A stretch of DNA of 64,000 bases from Citrus sinensis (lineage: Eukaryota > Streptophyta > Magnoliopsida > Sapindales > Rutaceae). The notes below the pieces were generated by a model. The model was not told the origin of the DNA, did not search any database, and worked only from the letters and a program-made list of their open reading frames with translations. The position numbers were made by a program, and so were the translations under genes. Of this stretch, positions 24,101 through 36,800 are shown piece after piece. Where the stretch lies: contig NC_068563.1 of assembly GCF_022201045.2 (NCBI RefSeq), positions 1,736,001-1,800,000 of the forward strand, read 5' to 3'. Numbering within the stretch: the stretch's first letter is position 1; every line of letters begins with the position of its first letter.

Positions 24101-26345
24101 TATCTCTCTCTCTCTCTCTCTCTCTTTTTTATTTTTTTGGGTGCTAAGGAATAAAAGATTATTTAAAGAACTATATGAGATATGTAAAAGATTGGTGGGA
24201 CTACAAATCCACAAAAGCAAGGATGAGAAGTTCCATCTAAACAAAACACTCAAAAAACTACCTAGGCCAAAAATAACCCAAAACCCTTGAACAACATAGC
24301 TCTCTAAGAATGCATTCCCTCTTTGCTTGCTATCTTTCTGATTGGTTAATTTGATTCAGGAGATATCTGCATCTTCAGCATGGGAGGATTGCATACAACT
24401 TTTTGAGGGTAGCCGAGAGTTCAGGTATTTTGGTTTTGGAGTTTTTACATCTTGTTGTGAAGTCTTATAATTGCAGACTGAACTCTTGAAAATTGCATAT
24501 TGTCATCCCTTGGGATTTCTGCTTCTTCTCTTAGCACTTGCATTTTTGAAGATCTATAATATCTAGGAATCTTCTTATTCCTACAATCTGCAGTGCTATT
24601 TTGGATACTCCTGTATATCTTTTGCATTTTTTAGTACTTTTGATGTGACAGACATGCCTTAACATATCTTCCCTGAATGGCTTGTAACTCAAAAGCTCTT
24701 TTCTGTCAGAGTGCAGATATCCCTTGCCTGTTGTGAAGTCTTGGATATTTGATCTATGCTTTTCAATTGCTTAAAACGTTAGAAATATATGCTGATGCTA
24801 TGTTTCATAATGCATTGGTGTTGCGGGTGCATGAAAATTATCTTACGTTTTACTTTTGACTTCCCTTAAACTTTCAGATGTTATTGTTATCCATTCCGGA
24901 GTGGGAAATTTTTAACATGAAGGTGTCTTATTTATTGTCTTTTTATAGTTCCATTGGAGAAGAAAGCATCTGCAGGGAGATATTTGATGAATATGTAACA
25001 CAACTGAAAGAACAGGCCAAAGAGAATGAACGGAAAAGAAAGGAGGAGAAGGTACTTGTTTATCACCTTCACAACTATATTGAATTTTATTTCCACACTG
25101 TTGTCTTTTTTTTTTTTTAAATAAATGGTTAGTGACTTGTTTTGGGACCAGCTAACATGTGAAACACACTGCCTCGGGAGTACAGTTGCAACACTGAAAC
25201 TCAAAGGAATTGACTTGGGGGGGGGGGGTTGTTATTAATTTTTGCTTAAATATAGGATACTCAATGTTCCATTCCCTCGAACAATGTATTAAGTCCACGT
25301 AATTCAATTTCTAACGTCTCACTTTTTGCTAGCAGCCAGTGGTTCTCATCTTGCAAAATTTATATGATTATTATGTATCCATTGACAGTCTTGATAACTT
25401 AATGCTAAGATTCTTCTGCTAAATGCAATATACAATTTGGCTAAACTGGAGATGCTATTTCATGGTGTAATCAAGGGTCCAGGTTATTCTGTGAACTTTG
25501 TAATAATCTGGGACAGAGAATTGTTCATGGAAGATCTCATTTGGCAATATAGTTTACAAACAAATTATGGCCCTAGATATGATGAAACAGGAGAATCGAA
25601 TTTGGTATTCAGTTCGAGAACCTAAATGTAGTTTTGTTGCTAGCAGTTGGCATGGATATAAATCAGTGGCTGCAGTGTGTATGTGCTAGTATTGTCATGC
25701 AGCGCATAGAATACATAATTGTGATTTGAGTTCAAATTTATTTGTGTGTAAAAGACAATCTAAAGCTGAGCCTTCTCTTTCTTATATTCTTCAGTCCAAA
25801 AAAGAAAAAGAAAGAGAAGATAGAGATAGGAAGAAGCAGAAGCAGGGAAGGGAAAAAGATAGAGCACGTGAAAGAGAAAAAGAGGATCACTCAAAGAAGG
25901 ATGGAGCTGAGAGTGACCATGATGATTCAACTGAATATGAGAACAAAAGATCGGGAAAAGACAGTGACAAGAAACACAGAAAGCGGCATCACAGTGGCCA
26001 GGATAGCTTGGATGAAAATGAAAAAGATCGATCTAAGAACTCTCATAGAAGTGATCGCAAAAAATCAAGAAGGGTATGCTGATTTTTATGTCTCTTGTAC
26101 AATGAGATAGTTTGACATTTAAATTTGTTGATTTTATTATCAATTATGGGTGCTATATTAACGTCAATTCTTTTATTTCTGAGTTCTAATATTTGCTTTA
26201 CTGTATGCAGCATGCATCAACACCTGAATCAGATAATGAGAGCCGGCATAAGAGACATAAGAGGGACCACCGTAATGGTTCTCGTAAAAATGGTGATCAT
26301 GAAGAGCTTGAAGATGGGGAAGTTGGTCTGGAAGGTGAAAAGTAG
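15102..26345 (+). CDS. PRP40A: PRP40-like pre-mRNA splicing factor, copy 1
   Basis: Twenty-seven coding exons, all in phase with GT-AG borders, give 1001 residues: 15102-15134, 15317-15658, 15751-15945, 16101-16177, 17122-17191, 19900-19952, 20046-20103, 20225-20583, 20671-20743, 21059-21154, 21247-21315, 21388-21465, 21642-21728, 21822-21856, 21987-22092, 22223-22303, 22381-22473, 22568-22621, 22716-22832, 22967-23065, 23614-23661, 23737-23829, 23916-24023, 24360-24424, 24949-25051, 25795-26073, 26211-26345. Residues 1-190 are Pro/Gln-rich; two WW domains lie at about 198-228 and 246-276 ([22 protein letters not shown]); a Ser/Thr/Ala linker at 277-420; FF repeats about 453-864; a Lys/Arg/Glu/Ser-rich tail from 865. 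PRP40 is a U1 snRNP-associated nuclear protein bridging splice sites; plant PRP40 WW domains also bind RNA polymerase II. The exon matching copy 2 exon 2 is damaged here and left out of the model; skipping it keeps phase. A hAT element and a retroinsertion sit in introns. Confidence 0.9.
15227..15316 (+). pseudogene. Decayed second coding exon of PRP40 copy 1
   Basis: From an acceptor at 15226 the sequence still resembles copy 2 exon 2 (shared CTATGGATCCTC and TTAGAGGTTTT), but the start is shortened, one base is missing near GTTGATC, and the end including the donor is lost. Two transcripts remain possible without breaking the frame. The exon may be skipped. Or it may be joined without splicing to the next exon at 15317, since the frame from 15227 stays open into it; that would add about 30 residues, mostly hydrophobic ([16 protein letters not shown]). 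The second product would be odd for a nuclear splicing factor. Confidence 0.75.
17686..18950. mobile_element. Non-autonomous hAT element in an intron of PRP40 copy 1
   Basis: The terminal repeats are TAGGGGTGGGC at the left and its exact reverse complement at the right. They are flanked by a perfect 8-bp direct duplication, ACCCCAAC, at 17678-17685 and 18951-18958, the length expected of hAT insertions. Subterminal regions are packed with short CGGTTCGGGTT-like motifs in both orientations. The 1265-bp interior has a GC-rich stretch at about 18330-18700, with open frames of low complexity but no transposase. It lies in the intron between 17191 and 19900; the matching copy 2 intron (33071-34418) is about 1.36 kb shorter and lacks it. 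Confidence 0.95.
24094..24335 (-). mobile_element. Retroinsertion (LINE/SINE-type) in an intron of PRP40 copy 1
   Basis: A 12-bp direct repeat, TGCTTGCTATCT, brackets a 218-bp insert (24106-24323) that is absent from the copy 2 intron at 38461-38568. The insert starts with a CT run and a T-rich stretch, so on the minus strand it ends in an A-rich tail, as expected of a reverse-transcribed LINE or SINE. I cannot name the family; the interior has no obvious tRNA-like promoter boxes, so a 5'-truncated LINE end is likelier. Confidence 0.8.
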
Positions 26346-26887
26346 TTAGATATCTTGTCAAGCAGGTTTCTCATTATTTTTTGTTTTTCTCATATTTCGG
26401 ATCTTTCAGTACTTGAGAGAGATTTGTTTTCTGTACCATGCTTAAGGCGTACCATAATCAGCGAGTTACACCATATTGTAGGATTGTCAAATAGTAACTT
26501 TTGGTTTTTGAAGCAGATATATTTAGAGATGTATCCTCAGTTGTAGAATTTCTCCTGATGTTCTAAGGAATGAAATCATCTTCATGGAGTTGAAGAATAG
26601 CCGTCTTAGAAAGTCTGGATAATTAAGTGAGATTCGATGTAATATTTTGTATATTATCTTTTCCACCATAACCCGCTCGGTCCCTTCCTCGTAATTCATC
26701 GTTTCACTAGGATGTTTGAGATGGTTATGGAGATAGAATTTGTTATAGAATTGACAATTTTGTTTTGAGGTTATTGTTCGACTATCCAATGCATTCATTG
26801 ACCACATATTTCTTAAATTTTAGAACTATTTTCTCATGTTGATTGATGTTCAACATGGAAGTATTTCCATGGAAACTTTTTGTCCTA
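26346..26887. other. 3' flank of PRP40 copy 1
   Basis: From the stop to about 26660 this sequence aligns by eye with the 3' flank of copy 2 (40642-40980), e.g. the shared words TTGAAGCAGATA, TATCCTCAGTT and TCTTAGAAAG. That marks the right part of the duplicated block. Beyond 26700 no similarity was seen. Confidence 0.65.
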
Positions 26888-26955
26888 TTGTGTGTGTACG
26901 AAAAATAAGATAATGGGGAGGAATGTCAATTAAGGAAGAGGGTGGCCATTGTAGT
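26888..26955 (-). pseudogene. Decayed start of a second EGY3 copy at the duplication junction
   Basis: On the minus strand, ATG at 26949 begins ATGGCCACCCTCTTC, against ATGGCCGCCCTCTTC of EGY3. After a small gap follow CCATTATCT and an ACACACAATAG-type stretch paralleling EGY3 exon 1. A stop codon (TGA) appears after six codons and homology ends at about 26888, so only the first part of exon 1 is here. It lies between the two PRP40 genes in the same position and orientation, relative to copy 2, that EGY3 has relative to copy 1. Confidence 0.75.
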
Positions 26956-27369
26956 AGAAGTTGAGGAATGAATTTAAGGATTTATTTGATGTTTTGATTA
27001 AACAACATACGTTTATGTATTGGGAATGTGGGATTAAGAGAGTTAAATTCAAGACGACTTGGACTTGCTCATTCAGTCAATTTGTTGATTTCTAGCGATT
27101 TTCAAAGAAATTAAAATTTGTGAAGGGAAAAAAAAAAGATTGTACACTGTATATACTTCTCTAAATTTTGGTTAAAGTCCTCCGAATTTTTTTAGCATTA
27201 AATTTCAATTGAAAACTCATATTCCAAGGAAGATTTTGTAGTAATAAGCCTTACATTTGATATTTGATAGAAATTTGGGGATAATGAACGATCAAATTTG
27301 GCAACAGTAGTAACAATAATCAACAAACTGACAGAAATATATATACAACTGTTATGACAGCAGGTCATT

Positions 27370-27650
27370 ACATTGATATTTATAATCAGATATATATGCA
27401 TGGGATTTATATTATTATATTTTTATTCTATGAAGTACATGCCCATCCCAAATACCCTTCACGGAGGAGGGATGTCTCTACTCCACTCGCATTTCGCAAG
27501 GGAGAAAGACGTTTATAGAAATCTCCACACAATTATGTTTAATTGGAGGAGGTTGAGTCCGTGGGGACTCGAATCATTGCCCTCATAGTCATGCTTAACT
27601 TTGAGAGCAATGGTCCACCACTGGACTACAAGCCCAAGTGGCCTACAGAG
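27370..27650 (-). mobile_element. tRNA-derived SINE, minus strand
   Basis: Read on the minus strand there is a box A, TAGTCCAGTGG (27618-27628), and a box B, GATTCGAGTCC (27565-27575), matching the RNA polymerase III promoter consensus. Then come a CTTGCGAAATGCGAGTGGAG-type segment and a TAAATATCAATG segment near the left end, as in the other SINEs of this window. No clear target-site duplication was found, so the ends are approximate. Confidence 0.8.
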
Positions 27651-28186
27651 CTTAGTTGGACAATAAATATGATGCGCAAATTAGGAGTATAACAGTAATG
27701 AACAGCTGCATGATATTGCCAATACCATTACTGCTTTTTGTATTGTTGTTAATGATGACATGCCATAATTATCATAATCGCTATGTATCCTCAGATTTTC
27801 ATTGCCATGTATGTATTACTGCTTTTAATTTCCTTACATCACATAATGACTACAGCTGCGTTCAAGTTATTTTTATTGGTATTTATCCTGTTACATGAAT
27901 TATTATTTTGTGTTGGGTTGGACATGTTCTAACATTTTACTTATGAACAATAAGTTGCTAAGCCAAAATAAATAAATATATAGGTTATTTGTTAAGGATT
28001 TTAGAATTTTTTTTATTTACAATGGGAATGAAGATAGAAGATTAGAGGAGAAAATCTTTAATAATTGTTTTTTTTCTTGATGTTAGAATTCGTGTTTCTT
28101 TTTGTCTAATGAGAAAGTCTTCGTTAAAAAGATAAATATATATTTCAATTTACTTAATGATAAAAATATATTTCTCTTAGTTTTCG

Positions 28187-28276
28187 TTTAACTAAAATGA
28201 GATTATCAATAAATAAGAACTATATCTTTTATTTAACTAAAATGAGGATGTCAATGGATAAGAACTATATCTTTCT
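28187..28276. repeat. 45-bp direct repeat, two units
   Basis: Units starting at 28187 and 28232 share TTTAACTAAAATGAG and AAGAACTATATCTTT. They lie in the AT-rich spacer before the leader of PRP40 copy 2; the remainder of 27651-28600 shows no gene. Confidence 0.75.
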
Positions 28277-28689
28277 TTTACTTTATAATTGAAGGTTCTT
28301 AAAATACTGCCAAATTTAAAAAAAAAAAAACTTTTATATACTTGCTCTATCACTATTTCTTTTTTTTTGCGCCAAAATTAATTTTTATCTAACTAAATCC
28401 TCACAAAAATTACATAAAAACCACTTATTCAAGGGGTGAGGGCAAGTCTCTCTACATAATTTGTTAACAAACAAGTACAACAATTTACAATTGGACAAAT
28501 ATATTTTAATTTTTGTAACTGAAGATTGAATTGAATAAATAATTGAAAAAGGTTAAAAGATTAAAAAAAAAAAAAAGAAGAAGGGAAATTAACCATACCT
28601 GACCTGAGAATTGAATTGCGGCAAAAGCAAAAAAGCAAAATAAAAAGGGAAGTAGTCGGTTACAAATTTACAAAAGCGAAACACTCGTG

Positions 28690-28829
28690 TACGCGTATGT
28701 GTCGCTCTCCCCCTCTTAACACAACACAACAGTGACAGACAGACACACACACACAGAGACAGCGACCAAAACAAGCAGCTCAATTCCTCACTCTTATGCT
28801 CCTCTTTCTTCTCTCAATTATCCCTTCAG
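28690..28829 (+). other. Leader (5' UTR) exon of PRP40 copy 2
   Basis: A CA/GA-rich leader ends at a CTTCAG/GTGAGA donor (exon end 28829). The next exon starts at 30863 and contains the ATG at 30884. The layout equals that of copy 1, with a leader intron of about 2.0 kb instead of 1.6 kb. The true 5' end is not visible. Confidence 0.55.
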
Positions 28830-30883
28830 GTGAGAAAAAAATGAAAGAAAAACATCTCTTCTTTTATTATTTTCTCTCACGCAATTTATCAAACACTCTG
28901 CATTCACTTTCACTTGAGCTAGCATTTTCATTTTCTTTATTATCTTTACTCTGACTTGTCTATTTTTGCTTGGTGGGTGTGTGGGTGTGCGCGTGCGTGC
29001 GTGTATATATAGCTTCACCAGGGTTACAACGAAAGATTGTAATTTTGGGTGTCAGGGTTTGGTGAACTGTTTGGGGGTCGTTTTGACTAAATGATGATGT
29101 CATGGCATTGTTGTTGTTGTTATTTAATTAGAAAGAATTGATTTTTGCTGGAATGTGTGAAGCATGTTTATCTGTATACACTATTGGTTTGTTGTTAAAT
29201 GAGATGCTTGTGTTGTGTTGGTTCCCATTTTTGTGGTTTTGGATTCTATGTCGATTTGTCGGGTAGTTTTTGGGTATATTTGGGGGTGATTACGCGTGTC
29301 TGCTTTAGTAAAGGCGTGTTTCTGGCTGATTTGGTGTGTTGGTATCTTGTCGGACCAGTGTGTTAATTCATTTAGATGTTTTTTTTGCCGAAAAAGGTGG
29401 GAAAGTAGATGAATTTTAAAGTTATTGTGATAATCATGTGCAAAAGGGTATTAATTACATGTGAGGAGACAAATTGGAATTATGTGAATCTGATTGGAAG
29501 TTGTAGGGTGCATGTGGGATAACTACGTAGACGGTTCTTTTTTGCTGATATGGTATGTTGGTATGTCGTCAGATCAGTGTGTTAATTAATTTGATGTTTG
29601 TTTGCTGAAAATTTTGGGAATTAGAGGAATTTTATTGTTTTTTGTGATCTCCCCATGCCAAACGGTCTCAGTGTATTAATGATGAAAAGAATTGGAATTT
29701 GTATGAATCTGTTTGGAAGTATTTAGGATATATTTGGGAGTGATTTCGCATGTCTTTCCTAGAAAAGGTTGGTTCTTTTTGCTGATTTGATATGTTGTCG
29801 GATCAGTGCATTAATTAATTTTTTGTTCGTTTGCTGTGGTATCCATGTTTAGTATCAGTTTATTAATGAGGAGAAGATGAAATCAAGGCCACAAGTTGTA
29901 TTGTCGTGTGTTCTTTTGATGATTCCCCTTTTTTGTTGCGGTCCGTCATGGAACTGATGGTTGCTTTAGTCCTTTTATTTTATTTTATTTTATTTTTTTA
30001 ATTGAATCAATGTAATAGTAATCTGTGGTTTCCTTGAAAAATTGAGGGAACTGGAGCAAGTGAAATGTTTTTGGGATATCTATGAGTAAAATTGGCACTA
30101 TTTTTCTAACAAGGGAAAGAGTAATTCGAAACTAAAATTGCATTTTTGATTTGTTCAAAGATTTATTCTTGTTTGTTTGAGATAATTGTTTTAATAAGCT
30201 GCAATGTCTTTAGAATATTATCAAAGAGGAGACTGATTAAAGTGAAAAATGCAAAAATTGACAAAGAGATTATTCCCAAAATGGGCATTTCTGTAGTAAT
30301 GGTGCTAAATTTTAAGGCTTGAAGTTTCGAATCAAGAAAAACTTGGGTTGCCAATTTTAGGAAACTTGAGATTAAGATTTTAATTCTCTTCCTTTTCTAC
30401 GTCTTTCTAACAATCATACGGTGTATGACATATCTTAATTACTTGTTGTCTCATTGATGGTGGTCCGAAGGAATATGTGTACTGAACAGATAGCGAGGAC
30501 ATTGTTTTGGTGATACATACTTTTCTTATTTGTAAACTGTATTAAGTTGCTTTTTCTGCATTTCTTGCTTACTTCGTATCTCTCTGTTGCATGATACTAT
30601 TTTATTCCTTCATGTGGTGAGATCTTGCTGCAGTTATGTTGGCATCGCTGCAAATATTTTGTAATTCACCATTTACTTATAATTTCACATATCAAGTCTC
30701 ATTTCTTCCACCTTCTACTTTTGTTACTGCAATAAATGCTATTGTATGGTTTTTTTTTTCCCCCTAACACGCGCATAGACACACACGTGTGGTCTTTTTG
30801 GTCTGTTCTATCATGCTTTTTCGGTATCATTAACTTGATATTACTATTTATCCGTTTTGTAGTTATTCTTTAAGGCGCGCTGC

Positions 30884-33800
30884 ATGGCTGAAATGGCCAA
30901 TAATGCTCCTTATTCTGGTGCACAGGTACTGTATGAAAGCTGATTTTCATAGTTGTTGCAAGTTCGTCTGCTAACATTTGCAACTTAAGAATATCTAGTG
31001 TGTTCTCTGTTAGTTTTTAGCCCAAGAACTATGAGATGAAGGCTTTATGTCTCCTCCATTAGGGCTTGCTTTGTTCCGTAGATAGTTCCTAAAAGAGTGT
31101 CAGGTGGCTGATTTTTTTATTCCAAAAAAATTCCATTTTACACCTTTAGTTTTCATCATAGTTAAGGTTTTTATCGTTAAAACTCTGATCGTATACAGCA
31201 ATCGTTACAAGAATTACAAACACAAGAATTTTATATGTTCTTTTTGCCCCCTGGAGGATTGGATTGGTGGATATTTTGCATCTGGTTTCTTGGCACATGG
31301 AGTTGACAGTTTATCCAAATTTCCTCGCCTCCTGCATTTTAGGAATAATATTTTGAATTACTAGGTTTGCAAATTTTTCACGAAAATATTTGTCAAAATA
31401 GTTTAAGACAATTTACTGTGACAATTAGTTTAACAAAGTTTTTCTTTTTTCTCAATTTATCTATTCAGATGATCACTGACGCTGTAAAATCATTACCAAT
31501 TTTATTATTAGCTATATTTTTATTTTGTTAACATAATCAATAATCTTTTAGCTAATTTTCTTTAATTTTTTTTTTCAAATTTTTTACCCTGAAGGTGCCT
31601 CATCAGCCTCCAATGGTTGGCTCTATGGATCCTCCTAGAGGTTTTGGTCCACCCATACCCTCTCAAGTAATGCCTCTCTTTTCCTGAGTTTTGTAAAACT
31701 TTTTCACATTGAATAACATAAACCCAAGGATTGTTTGCTTCTAATTTCTTTTTGCAGTACCGGCCTCTAGTTCCAGCACCACAGCCACAACAATATGTTC
31801 CAATGGCTTCTCAACATTTTCAGCCTGCAGGACAAGGTGGTCTTATAATGAATGCTGGATTTCCATCTCAACCTCTGCAACCACCATTTCGTCCGTTAAT
31901 GCATCCGTTACCAGCAAGACCTGGCCCTCCGGCTCCAAGCCACGTTCCACCACCACCACAGGTAATGTCTTTGCCAAATGCTCAGCCAAGTAACCACATC
32001 CCGCCATCATCACTACCTCGGCCTAATGTTCAAGCTCTAAGTAGCTACCCACCTGGTTTAGGTGGCTTGGGAAGACCTGTTGCTGCATCATATACTGTAA
32101 GATAATTTGTGAGTTAGTTAACCGCTATGGGTTTCTTTCATATCTGCAGTTTTTTAAGTTAATTTTATTGTTTATTCACAGTTTGCACCATCTTCATATG
32201 GCCAACCACAACTAATTGGTAATGTTAATACTGGGAGTCAGCAGCCCATGTCTCAAATGCATGTTCCCAGTATTTCTGCCGGGGGACAACTGGGTGTGTC
32301 TGTGAGCCAGAGTACTGTCTCTAGTACACCAGTGCAGCCTACTGATGAACAAATGGCAGCTACCACTGCCTCTGCTCCGGTCAGAACCTTTTCTTTTCTT
32401 TTTTCTTTTTTTAGCTCTTTCACTGTTAAATAATTTTTTGTAACATGCTAATGAAGTGCCTTCTGTACAATGTATTGATAGTGTTATCTTTTAAAATTTC
32501 AGCTACCTACTCTTCAGCCTAAGTCTGCAGAAGGGGTCCAAACTGATTGGAAAGAGCATACATCTGCTGATGGAAGAAGGTTTGCTATTGCAATAGCTCC
32601 AGCTGGTCCTATTTGTAATTTTATTTGTCTGGTGTCATTGCAGATATTTTTAGCTATTATGGGGATTGAGAAAACAGCAAAACCATGTTTGACTCAGCAA
32701 AGAAAAGAAGCATTTACTGATAACATTAAAAAATGTTTATTGTCGGAGGTTCTTTCATTATTAAATTTTTGAAGCTGTTCTTTCTTCCAATTGTAAATTC
32801 CTGGAGTGTTTCTAGTAACTTTATCTTTTTGAATCTATGTAAATTATGATAGCAGCATATTTAGCTATTTCTTAAATGATTTGCGTCGTTTATCCTTGAA
32901 CATTTTTAGCAACGGCATTATGTTTATTGTGTTTTTTGAGATGCATCATTGATATCTTGCTTTTTGCACTAGTTAATAGAATTCCTCTTTATTTCCTTAG
33001 ATATTATTTCAACAAGAGGACAAGAGTATCTACTTGGGATAAGCCTTTTGAATTAATGACAACTATTGAGGTGAGTGGTACTTCGGAATCTTCCTAAACC
33101 TTCTTCTCACTGGTTTGTTATCACATTAATGTATAGCTCAGTTTGGACTCTGTATTGTATGTTTGCCCTTTCATTTTTGGCATACTTAATATGATTGACA
33201 TATGGTGTATTTTGAATGGATATCTGTTACGTGTCACATATTATTCGAATTTGCGCCAAAACCTTAATTTTACAGCAGGATTTTTTCCCAAGTATGCAAT
33301 TGTCAGTTATCACTTCTTACATCCTTCTTTGAGTTCTGCTACCTTTATCAAGTCAGTGGGTTCAATATTCTGACTCTGTTGATATCGGTATCTATCCAAT
33401 GCTTTCCCTTCCTGCATTCATTGGTATAGTTGTCTGGAATTTAGTGTTCTTTTCATGTAGTTCTAGACAGAATCTCTGCCCTGGGGAGAAAACATGAGCT
33501 TTGAGATATCATTTCATTTTTATCATCTCTCCTAGCTTCTTCTCCCTGTTTCTGTTTTTTTTTGGGCTAGTGGACAATTTGTTCCCCTATTCTAAAACTT
33601 TCCTTTATCAGTACAACCATTTTTTTAATAATAAAATTAAAAAGAAAAAAAGAAAATAGCATATGGTTGCGCAGCTGGTGGCATTCCACAATGAATTTTC
33701 TGTCTGTTTATTACAGGATTTATTGAAAGCTTGTTGCAAATAGCCCAGTGAATGGTTTCAGTTCAGACATGTTTTTAGTTTACTAAGATGATTCTGTATT

Positions 33801-36800
33801 AAATAGATGTTTCTTTTGATTCTTATGCACATACCACTTGCATACATTTAGTTATTACTTATGGGTAAGTATATGCCAAGGTATCATAAAATTTGTTTTC
33901 TGCTGATATCTATTGGCATCAAGTACAATTTTAGATGATTTATTGACTCCTTTTGAAGTTTGTCCTTTTATATTTCTGTTATATCCATATATGCTTGCGT
34001 GATTTCCATAGCTTTAAAGGTGCTTACAGGTACATGCCGTGCCACTCTATTGAGAGGTAGAATATGCTGTAGGTCTTTGCTGCTTGCTCTACGTACTTCA
34101 TAGCATGAATGTTAGTAAATTCTGCCATATTTATTATTTCTTGGATTGTTATAATTATCAACATGAAAATCTCATGTTTTTGCAACTCTTTGAAAGAGAA
34201 AAGAAAGGGACTGACTTCTGTCAATTGTTTGCCAATTATTTCTCTCAAGTTTGATCATAAAATGTGCATAATTGATGGGTCCAAATCTGTTTATTTTCTT
34301 GATTTGACTTTGGAGCTTAGTTGTTGATTAATTTACACGGTTTACAACCAATTGATTGCACTGATGTTTGTTAAGAATCTTGAACTTAGGATCTTATTTT
34401 CATTTGTTGTTGTGACAGAGAGCAGATGCATCAACCGACTGGAAGGAATTTACAAGTCCTGATGGACGAAAGTAAGCCAACTAATATTTTCTTTGAGCTA
34501 TTTATTCATAAGCTTTACAATTGAATTCATTCTTTATTTTTTGTTGCGTCCTATTTGTGGTGTTCTGCAGATATTACTACAACAAGGTTACCAAGCAGTC
34601 AAAGTGGTCATTACCGGATGAGTTGAAGGTTCTTTGTCTTTTTTATGTTATTTATAAAGAAAACGTATGGTGAAGATGTTATAACTCATGTTTTCATTTG
34701 TTGAAATCTCACTTCTTTTATTTTTCCGTGATTTTTATTTAAAATACTTCCTTCTAGTTGGCCCGCGAACAAGCTGAAAAGGCATCTATAAAAGGAACAC
34801 AATCAGAAACATCCCCTAATTCTCAAACGTCAATTTCTTTCCCTTCCTCTGTGGTTAAAGCACCATCTAGTGCTGACATCTCATCTTCCACGGTTGAAGT
34901 GATAGTATCAAGCCCAGTTGCAGTGGTTCCAATCATTGCTGCAAGTGAAACACAACCTGCTTTGGTCTCTGTTCCATCAACCTCACCTGTCATAACTTCG
35001 TCTGTGGTAGCAAATGCAGATGGTTTTCCGAAAACTGTAGATGCTATTGCACCAATGATTGATGTCTCATCAAGCATAGGAGAGGCCGTAACTGACAATA
35101 CAGTTGCGGAGGCAAAGTACTCGTCTATCACTGGTTTGTAGTGTCATGATTATAGTTTTGCAATTGGTGTGTTGAATTCTTCTGCTTTTGAATGTTGTAG
35201 GAATAATTTAAGCAACATGTCAGCTTCTGATCTTGTTGGTGCTTCAGATAAAGTCCCACCACCAGTGACAGAGGTAAATGGTGGTTTTCCTTTATATATT
35301 TTTGTTATTAATATTTTTAGTTGTCACTTGTAACTACTTGATATGTTGTACTGTTTAGTTAAAGATGTTGATTTGCAGGAAACCAGGAAAGATGCTGTCA
35401 GAGGTGAAAAAGTTAGTGATGCCTTGGAAGAGAAGACAGTTGAGCAGGAGCATTTTGCATACGCCAATAAGCTGGTATGTGGTGAAACTTGCCATAATGC
35501 ATTCTCATATTTTTGTTGACATTTAATTAATATTTACTCTTCCTTCAAAATCTTAGGAGGCTAAAAATGCCTTTAAAGCACTTTTGGAATCTGCAAATGT
35601 TGGGTCTGATTGGACTTGGGACCAGGTAATGCTAAAAATGTGAATTTTTTTTCTTTTTTCCCAAATCATGTATCTTAATTTGTTATAAATATACCAGGCC
35701 TTGCGAGCAATAATTAATGACAGAAGATATGGTGCTCTAAGAACACTTGGAGAGCGGAAGACTGCTTTCAATGAGGTAAAATCTTTATGCTGATTCTCTT
35801 TTAAATTTTGGTATTTTGGTTCGCTTAAAACTGCAGTTATCAACTCTTTTCTTTTTGGTACTTCTTCCAATCTATTATGTGTCTATTTGTAAACATTTTT
35901 CTAGTTATAACTAATTTCTTGTTTCAGTACTTGGGTCAAAAGAAAAAACAAGATGCTGAGGAGAGGAGGCTTAAGCTGAAAAAAGCACGGGATGATTACA
36001 AAAAGATGTTGGAAGTAAGTTGTTTGCTGCTTTCAGAGTTTCCCTATAAGTTTATTGATAGATGCAATTCACTTTCTTTCTCACATTCACTTTGGTTACA
36101 ATTGCAGGAGTCTGTAGAGCTGACATCATCTACTAGATGGAGGTTTGTGACATTTACAATTTCAGGACTCTGTTGAGCTGACATCATCTACTAGATGCAA
36201 CAATTTAGCTACATAATGCTAATTATCTGATTTTGCAATTTAAATTTTTGGTTTAAAGTGAGTATATTGTCATCAGTCTTGGGATAGGGCCTTTTGCTAA
36301 TTGAATATTTGAACCACCGTTCAGCAAAGCAGTAACTATGTTTGAAAATGACGAACGTTTCAAAGCTCTAGAACGAGAAAGAGACCGCAAGGATATGTTT
36401 GATGATCACTTGGACGAACTTAAACAAAAGGTATACCTCTCTTAAGCTTTCCCATCTGTTTGTAGCATTTGTTCAGTGGATGTGTTCATACATCTATTTT
36501 ATGTTTCTCTCTAGAACCAATGTTCTCTCTCTCTCTCTCTTTTCTCATACCCATCCCCATGCACAAAACAAATTAAAGAATTTCCATCCAAGGTTGGTGT
36601 GAGGGGTAATCAAGATTATGATTTTTAGCATTTGTGCTAATTAAGTTGGTATGCTGGTTAGGAACGAGCAAAGGCGCAGGAGGAGCGCAAGCGTAATATA
36701 ATTGAGTATAGGAAATTTTTAGAATCCTGTGATTTCATTAAGGTAACTATTATCAAGACTCTTTCTTGTCAGGTTATTGTGTGCCATTACTTTCTTATGA

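Noticed and set aside
25200..25240. G10 run in a PRP40 copy 1 intron as a possible regulatory G-tract
   Set aside because: A single homopolymer with no other G-runs nearby; may also be a sequencing artefact.
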